DNA of 6,100 nt from an archaeon (lineage in GTDB: Archaea > EX4484-52 > B79-G9), in the NCBI GenBank assembly GCA_030630425.1, contig DAOVNB010000043.1, positions 1 to 6,100 of the forward strand, read 5' to 3'. Positions 1 to 5,398 of this stretch are shown here, piece by piece. Position 1 is the stretch's first letter. Each line of letters opens with the position of its first letter. A program made the translations under genes and the position numbers. The notes beneath the pieces are model-generated. The model did not search any database and was not told the DNA's origin. It worked only from the letters and a program-made list of their open reading frames with translations.

Positions 1-2956
1 TCCATAAGTTATTGCTTTCAACCTCGAATTGAAGAACCCCTAAACCTGCAACAATCTTTGTTTCTGTTTCCACCCAACCGGTGTTGTTGATGTTTATATG
101 CAACGTAACATTGACATCATCAAGTTCCTCATCAGAAACATTGATGCTATAATTAAAATGGACATTGCCTGTATCAGTTACCTGCGCAACGGAATTGTTT
201 GCAAGCTCAGGCATCAGGTTGGCAATTCCGCTGGAATAATACTCAATGCTGGCAAAACCGCTCATGTTGGGCTGAACCCATTTGAAAAAATCAATCACGC
301 TGTTTACATTCTTGTCCTTCTTGCATACGAGTATTGTCTTACCGCCTATTGAAACAGGAGTGTATGTAGGCGATGCAGTATCACAATTCGCTGCAGGGCT
401 TGCAGGCGTTATATCTAAAAGAGAGCCATTATTGTGCCAGTCCACAAAAAGGGAGACATTTGTCTTTACAATAGAATCATTTACTGTGGTATTTGCGGTT
501 ATATTCTGAAAATTAACAGCAGTATTGCTTTCAAGAGTTATGTTGCGCTTAAAATATTCCCGGTTATAATAGTCCCCGCTTTCGTATAGGTATACAGGTA
601 TGTCTTTATTCAGCACATCATCCCAGTAATGTATTGGCGCACCCCCGCTTGCTGCAAGTATATTTACAAGCGATTGGGTAATATTGCAGAAACCAACAGG
701 AGCCACACTGTATATCTTTTCCTCAAGACCGCAAAGTGTTGCCCCGTTGTTTGTTTCAACATATCTTAAGGATATATCAATTGCAGGTTTGGTAAAAGAG
801 ATATTGATAAGTTCAGTTACAATAGACTCGTTGGCATCTATATTCGATGTGTATGCCCAACCGGTAAAAGGTGTGTTATTGTAATGAATATCATCAGACG
901 CATTATAAGTATAATTTATATCTGCTATTGTTATGTTCAGCACACCCTTGCTGTCAGAGCCCGCCATCACAGGAACATCGCAGGTTTTTCCTGACGAAAA
1001 ATTACAGACATTATCAATATAATACTGGAAGCCGCCGTTAAGGTCACCAGTGGTTGCGCTGCCTGTCAGAATCTCGCTTAACATGCCTGCGTATGACCAT
1101 TCAACCGTGCCGTTTGCGCCTATATCAATAGTAATGTTTTCAGGATAATTATCAAAATTAAAAACATATATCTTGGATTCTGTAAATGCCGGTGCAATAA
1201 GCTCTATCGAGTTGGTGTGGTATGGTCCGGATGTAATGGATTTTATGTTATTGAGGGTCTTGGAAAAAGAATAAGACCAAAGTTCATCAAGCGTTGAGTT
1301 AAGGACATAAACAGCATAAGTGTCTGTATATGCAATCTCATTTCCTTCGAAAAATGGTACAAGGTCATCCACCAATATCTTTTCAATTTCGCGGCTGGAA
1401 AGGCTTATTGTCTTGTTTCTTAATTCATTCCCTCCGGCATCAAGAACATAAAGATAATTCAGGGTTCCGCTGTATTTTGATACAACCACTTCATCTCCTG
1501 CATCCACTGTAAGATTCCCGACATCGAATGCCTTCATGACCCCCCCGGCAATCCCGGTAAAACTCCATACTTCATCCCGGGTTTCATTCAGCACCATTAT
1601 CTTATCTCCTGTCGCAAGCAAAAGGTCCTTTGTGCCTGCGGTAAGATTTGTAAGCTTTAAATCCTCTACCTGCGCGCCTGTATCATAAGACCATACCATA
1701 GTCTCATTTGCACTCAAAACAAACACTGTTGATTGCCCGGAAACCTTTGTCGCACCCACAATGACCTCATTGCCGGAACTTGTAGAATTGAATTCACCTA
1801 TGTCCAGAGAAGTCGCCTTGATAGAAACATCAATTGTGCTTAAATCAAATTCCCATACCCTGTCATCCTGCGCCCCGCCTTCACAGACAAATGTTTGGGA
1901 ATAAGTGGGGTCGCAAATATAGTCACTGCTTTGGTTTATGCTGTAAAAATATATCTCAGGGTTCAAATTTCCGAACTGGCCGAATGTAAACCCTATCTCA
2001 TCGCCGGGGTCTGAAGTAAGATTGCCAAGAGCAACATCAACAGGCGCCCGCCCTGTGCCGCCGTAATATGATTTATTGACCGCAAAATCAGAAGAGTATA
2101 TATAACCTGCCGGTGCGAAATCATTGGTGTTCTGTGTTGCCCCGAAAAGCTCGAAAGCCCCTGCGTCTGTGAAGTTGTTTACGTCAGAAATTGATATGCC
2201 AAGAACAGTCGTAAATGTATCATAATACATATCTCCAATCATAGTAAGTGTTGCATTTTTTATTGTCGTGTTTTGCGGAAGTTCTATCCATACAGTAAGG
2301 TTTTTCGGCGCATCATAATCTAGCTTTGCGCTGTATTCAGTATCATTGAATTGCTGCTGTACATAATCAAAACCGGCTGTTGTTTTGTTGTAGCTAAAAG
2401 TCTTCTGGGCTGTAAAAGCATCATTGTACGCATAATCTGTAGAATCACCAAAGCGGAATAATACTGTGTGTTTCCCTTCCAGAAGTTCGCTGAAAACAAC
2501 TTTCCCCCCGGCATAATTCCAAAAGACTGTCCGATTGTTGCCCTGTTCTGCAACATCTATCTTGCTCCACACAGCATCTTCTTCTCTATAGTAATACAAC
2601 TGTTTGAACGAAATCCCTTCAGGATTAAAGTTGCTTATTATAAGTTCATCTTCGCCTGAAGCCTCAAAATAAATATTCCACACAGAACCGACTAAGGGTC
2701 TTGAATATTTGTTCAAAACCCTTATTGAAGTATTGCTGGATGGGCTTATGCCTTCAGGAACATAATAACTTTGTTGTTCTATATCCGGATAAATTGCCGC
2801 TGTTTTTTCATCTTCAATAGTTTCGTTAAAAGAAAGACCCAGCACATCTACAACATTAGATATGCCGGCAAATAAAATAATGGAAAAAATCAGCATAAAA
2901 AATACAAAAAAATTTGAAATAACATTCAAACCCTTTATTTTTCTTAAGCAAATCAT
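1..2956 (-). CDS. Large exported, heavily N-glycosylated surface protein with propeller-like repeats (3' end outside window)
   Basis: One frame stays open for 985 codons from the ATG at 2956 to the window edge, so the protein is longer than seen here. The ATG is the first possible start after an in-frame TAG and has AGGTG eight bases upstream. Residues 11-33 form a hydrophobic helix after a basic N-terminus (R5, K6, K8), so it is a signal peptide or membrane anchor. By eye there are about 40 N-x-S/T sequons, as expected for an exterior archaeal glycoprotein. Residues about 308-600 hold repeated GNLT...GDEVVV blocks followed by VYVLD and WSY strands, resembling FG-GAP/PQQ-type beta-propeller blades. 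Residues 605-690 (TIDIGANGTVEWSY, then a C651/C659 pair and DVPVMAGSD) look like a beta-sandwich module I recall from large secreted archaeal proteins. An S-layer or adhesin role is inference. No catalytic motif was seen. Confidence 0.9.
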   Translation of the reverse strand, partial: MICLRKIKGLNVISNFFVFFMLIFSIILFAGISNVVDVLGLSFNETIEDEKTAAIYPDIEQQSYYVPEGISPSSNTSIRVLNKYSRPLVGSVWNIYFEASGEDELIISNFNPEGISFKQLYYYREEDAVWSKIDVAEQGNNRTVFWNYAGGKVVFSELLEGKHTVLFRFGDSTDYAYNDAFTAQKTFSYNKTTAGFDYVQQQFNDTEYSAKLDYDAPKNLTVWIELPQNTTIKNATLTMIGDMYYDTFTTVLGISISDVNNFTDAGAFELFGATQNTNDFAPAGYIYSSDFAVNKSYYGGTGRAPVDVALGNLTSDPGDEIGFTFGQFGNLNPEIYFYSINQSSDYICDPTYSQTFVCEGGAQDDRVWEFDLSTIDVSIKATSLDIGEFNSTSSGNEVIVGATKVSGQSTVFVLSANETMVWSYDTGAQVEDLKLTNLTAGTKDLLLATGDKIMVLNETRDEVWSFTGIAGGVMKAFDVGNLTVDAGDEVVVSKYSGTLNYLYVLDAGGNELRNKTISLSSREIEKILVDDLVPFFEGNEIAYTDTYAVYVLNSTLDELWSYSFSKTLNNIKSITSGPYHTNSIELIAPAFTESKIYVFNFDNYPENITIDIGANGTVEWSYAGMLSEILTGSATTGDLNGGFQYYIDNVCNFSSGKTCDVPVMAGSDSKGVLNITIADINYTYNASDDIHYNNTPFTGWAYTSNIDANESIVTELINISFTKPAIDISLRYVETNNGATLCGLEEKIYSVAPVGFCNITQSLVNILAASGGAPIHYWDDVLNKDIPVYLYESGDYYNREYFKRNITLESNTAVNFQNITANTTVNDSIVKTNVSLFVDWHNNGSLLDITPASPAANCDTASPTYTPVSIGGKTILVCKKDKNVNSVIDFFKWVQPNMSGFASIEYYSSGIANLMPELANNSVAQVTDTGNVHFNYSINVSDEELDDVNVTLHININNTGWVETETKIVAGLGVLQFEVESNNLW
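1475..2035 (-). repeat. Four degenerate propeller-blade motifs within the surface protein
   Basis: Four related protein segments occur at residues 308-323 (VALGNLTSDPGDEIGF), 383-402 (SLDIGEFNSTSSGNEVIVGA), 433-450 (LKLTNLTAGTKDLLLATG) and 475-494 (KAFDVGNLTVDAGDEVVVSK). The GNLT-like positions fall near 311, 387, 436 and 480, so spacing is uneven and an intermediate blade may have diverged beyond recognition. The pattern 'hydrophobic-G-N/D-L-T...G-D-E-hydrophobic3' resembles the calcium-loop edge of FG-GAP blades, with the usual Asp-rich loop partly replaced by Asn-Leu-Thr sequons. The similarity is at protein level only; the DNA copies are not conserved. Confidence 0.6.
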
Positions 2957-2964
2957 AAAACCGG

Positions 2965-2969
2965 CACCT
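2965..2969 (-). promoter_or_regulatory. Ribosome binding site AGGTG of the surface-protein gene
   Basis: Read on the minus strand, AGGTG lies eight bases before the ATG at 2956. It matches the core of the archaeal anti-Shine-Dalgarno complement (GGAGGTGATC). It supports this ATG and implies a transcript with a 5' leader. The TATATA at 2969-2974 is too close to the ATG to be the promoter of this gene. Confidence 0.7.
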
Positions 2970-3100
2970 ATATACCATACAAACTTCTATTTCAACAGCA
3001 TTGTTTCCCGAACAGATAATTATCATTCTATTCAATTAAAACAAGCGCATTTTTAATTTAAGTAATGGTTAATTATATATAAGACAATTGTATATAAAAC

Positions 3101-3122
3101 ATATGGTGATATCTCACTATAT
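3101..3122. repeat. Imperfect 22-base dyad, candidate operator
   Basis: The arms ATATGGTGA (3101-3109) and TCACTATAT (3114-3122) are inverted repeats matching at 8 of 9 positions around a TATC centre. The right arm overlaps a TATA-like tract. This is the expected geometry for a small dimeric helix-turn-helix repressor site overlapping a promoter, but no regulator gene is in the window. Confidence 0.4.
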
Positions 3123-3146
3123 ATCTTATGGGTGCAATAATCATTG

Positions 3147-3158
3147 TTTAAATATATG
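3147..3158 (+). promoter_or_regulatory. Candidate TATA box for the coiled-coil/zinc-ribbon operon
   Basis: TTTAAATATATG is centred about 33 bases upstream of the ATG at 3186. Archaeal transcription usually starts about 25 bases downstream of the TATA centre, near 3178-3182, so the message would be leaderless or nearly so. No Shine-Dalgarno-like sequence precedes either 3186 or the alternative ATG at 3198, which agrees with this. Confidence 0.45.
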
Positions 3159-3185
3159 ATAAATCTAATTCACAGTAAACTTTAA

Positions 3186-4946
3186 ATGGTAATTCTCATG
3201 CAGCAAGAAAACAACTTAAAAACAAATGAATCAAATGTTTCAGATAGTAAAAAAGAGACAGATAATAACAACACAGAAGAAGACTTTTCCGACAAGCCCA
3301 TGATTAATCATGAAACTTCGGTGAGACCACCGACTGAAGTCGGTCATCTCACTAAAGTTCGAAGCTTTTCGAGCAAGCACGAAAATGGTTTGCTTGGTTC
3401 GGTTTCAAGCTTTTCAACGCCTTCCTCTACCGGCTCAAACCGGCAGTTTCCGGCGATTGAAAATGATAAAAAAGAAGACAAAGAACCTATTTCACATGAA
3501 GAAAACAAAATTTCTGCAGAAGATTTCGAAAAAATAGATACTGCTTATGCGGAAAAAAAAGGCCCGTTAAGTAAACTTTTTAAAAAATCAGAAAGCAGCG
3601 AAGACAACAAAACAGGCATTCCTGCCACAGGCAAATTGTCTGACCCCAAAACAAAAGAGTCTGATGTTTCTGTTTTGTCTAAACGGATGGATGATTGCTC
3701 TTTCAACATAGATAAATTAAACGGGCGGCTTGAAGCAGAGACCGGTTTTCGCGAAGCCATGAATGAACGGCTAACTTCATTTGCAGAAGAAATTGGAGAG
3801 CTGCGCTCGATGATTCTGGACAGGGAAAAATCTTTTAACGACATACAGGTGGGGTTCGAGCGCATAGATGATGCAACGCGCAACATACAGCCCGCGAAAA
3901 TCCACGCAGAATTTGAGAAAAAAGAAAAAATGATTATAGACAACACAATCAAAGTCGAGAAAATTGAATTGTTCGTAAATTCAATAAACGATGAAATGAA
4001 AAAATACCGCATGCAAATGAACAAAATAAAGAGTTTTGACAATCTTCTTGAAGCGATTGACACGATAAAAATCCAGATTGACCAGATAAAAGATTCAAAG
4101 AATTATGTTGATGTAAAAACTGCAAAAGTCGAGAGCATATTCGCAGACTTAAACGAGCGCCTCAAGGATTTTAACAAAGCGCAGGAAACAATAGCAAAAC
4201 TGGACGAGCTTACACAGGAATTAATGAAAACCATTGACAAAAACGAGATAAAAATAGAAGAAGCAGCACTAAAGGAGGATCTCAATAAAAAAGTAGCCCC
4301 GATTGAAAATTACCTGGTGAAGTCCTCTAAAAAAATAAATGAACTTTCCGACAACATATTAAAAATTCACTCAAAAATCGATGTTTTGGATGTGCGGGAA
4401 ATAGAAACCATTAAAAAAGAGATTGTAGGGATTGAAAAGGTTCTTGGTTCTCTTGAAGAAAGAATTTCGAAATCCAAAAAATTAGACATGCCCCAAAAAA
4501 TTATCCAAATAGAAAATGAATATTTAACAGTTAACAAAGAGATAAGGACTGTCAAATCTCTTATGGACGGAATAAAAAAAGAGGTGAATTCTTTTTATCC
4601 TGCCAATAAAATGCCTTTGGTAACAACTGTTACCAACAACAGTCACCTAAAAGAAAACATTTCTTCACCACACAAACTTCCTGAAAATCCTCAAAAATTC
4701 TCAGAGCCTGAAAAAGAAATTATAAAACAGATAGGTCTTGCGAAAGGCGCGCTGGACGAATACAACATAACCAGGGCAAAAAAGTATTACCAAATAATCC
4801 GTACTCTTTTAAATCCGCTTGCTACAAACCATATGTCAGAAAATAGGAAAAAATTGTTTGAGGCATCTGCAGAACTTTACAGAGTTCTAACAATCCCAGG
4901 AACCCATACTAATAAATTCAAGCAATTAACCACGGAATTAATATAG
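3186..4946 (+). CDS. Long cytoplasmic coiled-coil protein with GFRE...IGELRSMI module
   Basis: The gene encodes 586 residues. The ATG at 3186 directly follows an in-frame TAA; an ATG at 3198 is an equally possible start, and neither has a clear ribosome binding site. Residues 1-159 are polar and low-complexity and include an atypical GC-rich insert at residues 46-90. Residues 160-240 form a distinctive block: GRLEAETGFREAMNERL, then EEIGELRSMILDREKSF and a short IQPAKI. Residues about 240-470 are continuous Lys/Glu-rich heptad-like coiled coil. A Pro/Asn/Ser linker (470-505) leads to a helical C-terminus (506-572) of the pattern AKGALDEYNITRAKKYYQII...LFEASAELYRVL, a helical hairpin. There is no signal peptide or membrane helix. 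I recall similar coiled coils from uncultivated DPANN archaea and, more distantly, archaellum FlaC/FlaD accessory proteins. Function is unknown; a scaffold or membrane-complex adaptor is inference. The zinc-ribbon gene follows 33 bases downstream. Confidence 0.9.
   Translation: MVILMQQENNLKTNESNVSDSKKETDNNNTEEDFSDKPMINHETSVRPPTEVGHLTKVRSFSSKHENGLLGSVSSFSTPSSTGSNRQFPAIENDKKEDKEPISHEENKISAEDFEKIDTAYAEKKGPLSKLFKKSESSEDNKTGIPATGKLSDPKTKESDVSVLSKRMDDCSFNIDKLNGRLEAETGFREAMNERLTSFAEEIGELRSMILDREKSFNDIQVGFERIDDATRNIQPAKIHAEFEKKEKMIIDNTIKVEKIELFVNSINDEMKKYRMQMNKIKSFDNLLEAIDTIKIQIDQIKDSKNYVDVKTAKVESIFADLNERLKDFNKAQETIAKLDELTQELMKTIDKNEIKIEEAALKEDLNKKVAPIENYLVKSSKKINELSDNILKIHSKIDVLDVREIETIKKEIVGIEKVLGSLEERISKSKKLDMPQKIIQIENEYLTVNKEIRTVKSLMDGIKKEVNSFYPANKMPLVTTVTNNSHLKENISSPHKLPENPQKFSEPEKEIIKQIGLAKGALDEYNITRAKKYYQIIRTLLNPLATNHMSENRKKLFEASAELYRVLTIPGTHTNKFKQLTTELI
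3316..3364. repeat. Nested hairpin, strongest inverted repeat in the window
   Basis: Three stems nest. CTTCG (3316-3320) pairs with CGAAG (3360-3364), GTGAGA (3321-3326) with TCTCAC (3347-3352), and ACCGAC (3329-3334) with GTCGGT (3339-3344). The loop is TGAA and the internal loop is CC opposite CA. All 17 pairs are Watson-Crick; a seven-base bulge (3353-3359) separates the outermost stem. The structure lies wholly inside a coding sequence, so it cannot be a terminator for this gene. Confidence 0.8.
3362..3412. repeat. Second inverted repeat of the inserted segment
   Basis: AAGCTT (3362-3367) pairs with AAGCTT (3407-3412), CGA (3370-3372) with TCG (3399-3401), and CAAGCA (3374-3379) with TGCTTG (3391-3396), around an 11-base loop. 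It is less stable than the first hairpin and shares its outer CGAAG arm with it, so the two folds partly compete. Confidence 0.55.
3430..3454. repeat. Three CCGGC units at 10-base spacing
   Basis: CCGGC occurs at 3430-3434, 3440-3444 and 3450-3454, exactly one DNA helical turn apart. The period is not a multiple of three, so it does not come from a protein repeat. The units sit at the right-hand end of the GC-rich insert and can also pair with each other because CCGG is self-complementary. Confidence 0.6.
4617..4636. repeat. Perfect 9-base inverted repeat with 2-base centre
   Basis: TTGGTAACA (4617-4625) and TGTTACCAA (4628-4636) are exact inverted repeats around AC. They lie in the codons for the linker between the coiled coil and the helical C-terminus (PLVTTVTNN). 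A nearby AACAGT (4638-4643) can pair with ACTGTT (4626-4631) as an alternative. It may be a protein-binding site inside the gene or chance. Confidence 0.5.
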
Positions 4947-4971
4947 GCGATTTAAACGACAACAAAGCATA

Positions 4972-4975
4972 AGGT
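4972..4975 (+). promoter_or_regulatory. Weak ribosome binding site AGGT of the zinc-ribbon gene
   Basis: AGGT ends four bases before the ATG at 4980. It is a short-spaced partial match to the archaeal anti-Shine-Dalgarno complement. A non-leaderless start fits translation of this gene as the second cistron of an operon. Confidence 0.4.
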
Positions 4976-4979
4976 AAAT

Positions 4980-5303
4980 ATGATTTGCAGCCATTGCAAT
5001 TATAAATGGTTTTCATCTGCCTGTGAAAATAACAAAAAATATGTTCCCTTCTGTCCGAAGTGCTACAAAAAGACAGGCACATCATTTAATGATAATATTT
5101 TTTATAGGTACACAAGAAAAGCAAAATACGGCATTAAAAAACAGACAAATTCAGTCAGAGAATATCTAATCAAAAAGAATTTTACTGTTCAACACCTCAA
5201 ACAGAAATACATTTTTCACTATAAAATAATTGCAGATATCCTATTGTTTTCTTTTGCTATTACGCTTTTGATATTGATAGCGTTCTATTTTTTTATATTG
5301 TGA
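4980..5303 (+). CDS. Small zinc-ribbon protein with C-terminal membrane anchor
   Basis: The product has 107 residues. The N-terminus holds a four-cysteine zinc-binding pattern: CSHC (C3, C6) and CPKC (C25, C28), with an aromatic stretch YKWF between, typical of a rubredoxin-like zinc ribbon. C15 is an additional, probably non-ligand cysteine. A basic middle region (about 45-80, with RYTRKAKYGIKK and LIKKNFTVQHLKQK) is followed by a strongly hydrophobic segment at about 83-107 that reaches the very C-terminus. This makes it a tail-anchored protein with the zinc ribbon and basic region most likely cytoplasmic. It starts 33 bases after the coiled-coil gene on the same strand, suggesting co-transcription and perhaps that it anchors the coiled coil to the membrane; that partnership is inference. 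I do not recognise a named family. Confidence 0.85.
   Translation: MICSHCNYKWFSSACENNKKYVPFCPKCYKKTGTSFNDNIFYRYTRKAKYGIKKQTNSVREYLIKKNFTVQHLKQKYIFHYKIIADILLFSFAITLLILIAFYFFIL
5288..5294 (+). terminator. Possible T-tract terminator at the operon's end
   Basis: Seven consecutive T residues followed by ATATT lie in the last codons of the zinc-ribbon gene, just before its TGA. Archaeal termination uses T-rich tracts without a required hairpin, but a tract before the stop codon may simply reflect Phe/Ile codons of the membrane helix. No better T-tract follows before the next promoter. Confidence 0.2.
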
Positions 5304-5365
5304 GTCCTGAAACTTTGGTTCAACCTATGTGAAATGACTTTAGTTTGTGGTCTGACAAAAACACG
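5304..5365. other. Short spacer with degenerate similarity to the inserted element's left end
   Basis: This stretch before the reductase TATA box has no gene. TGAAACTTTGGTTCAACC at 5308-5325 matches 14 of 18 bases of 3311-3328, and it contains a small palindrome GGTTCAACC (5317-5325). A little further on, ACTTTAGTTTG resembles ACTAAAGTTCG of the other site at 8 of 11 positions. It may be a decayed copy of the same element or coincidence. Confidence 0.25.
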
Positions 5366-5378
5366 AAAATATAAAAAA
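5366..5378 (+). promoter_or_regulatory. TATA box placed for a leaderless geranylgeranyl reductase message
   Basis: AAAATATAAAAAA is centred about 26 bases before the ATG at 5399. This is the TATA-to-start distance of archaeal transcription, so the transcript should begin at or very near the start codon. No Shine-Dalgarno motif lies between box and ATG. The reductase therefore probably has its own promoter and is not simply read through from the zinc-ribbon gene. Confidence 0.6.
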
Positions 5379-5398
5379 CCCTAAGTTGAATAACAATC

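Larger units (their letters stand above)
2957..3185. promoter_or_regulatory. Divergent AT-rich intergenic promoter region
   Basis: The 229 bases between the divergent starts hold no convincing gene. Several TATA-like tracts are stacked here: TTATATATAAG at 3073-3083 (readable on both strands), TTGTATATAAAAC at 3089-3099, ACTATATATCTT in the 3116-3127 area, and TTTAAATATATG at 3147-3158. A perfect 10-base palindrome GATAATTATC lies at 3015-3024 and could be the TATA region for the leftward gene, giving a leader of roughly 35-40 bases, or an operator. Which boxes are used cannot be told from sequence. Confidence 0.6.
3311..3456. mobile_element. Putative small palindromic element inserted in frame in the coiled-coil gene
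   Basis: By hand count this segment is about 49% G+C, against about 32% in the 100 bases before and 27% in the 100 bases after. It is packed with inverted repeats (3316-3364, 3362-3412 and CCGG units at 3430-3453) and a 9-base direct repeat AAGCTTTTC at 3362-3370 and 3407-3415. It is translated as residues 46-90, rich in Ser, Pro, Gly and Arg, unlike the Lys/Glu/Asn-rich flanks. The main hairpin core, ACCGAC-TGAA-GTCGGT, resembles the subterminal hairpins of IS200/IS605-type elements, from which non-autonomous derivatives arise. No transposase is present. The exact ends and any target duplication are unclear. Confidence 0.5.

Noticed and set aside
98..2659. Several plus-strand open frames of 60-84 codons, and a minus-strand one at 2320-2556, in the left half
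   Set aside because: All overlap the single 985-codon minus-strand frame, which has a signal peptide, a ribosome binding site and domain structure. The short frames have no recognisable protein features and are shadows.
2862..3056. 64-codon plus-strand frame antisense to the surface-protein start
   Set aside because: It overlaps the signal-peptide codons and ribosome binding site of the leftward gene, is AT-rich low-complexity, and has no motif or clear start signal.
3316..3364. Hairpin as a transcription terminator, attenuator or CRISPR repeat
   Set aside because: It lies mid-gene with no T-tract after it. There is no array of identical repeats with spacers, and the frame continues for over 1.5 kb.
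3311..3456. Complete insertion sequence with transposase
   Set aside because: The segment is only about 145 bases, and no TnpA/TnpB-like or other transposase frame exists in the window.
3545..4555. Minus-strand open frames (up to 172 codons) inside the coiled-coil gene
   Set aside because: Their Ser/Phe/Ile-rich sequences are what the reverse complement of Lys/Glu/Asn-rich coiled-coil codons gives. No independent signals support them.
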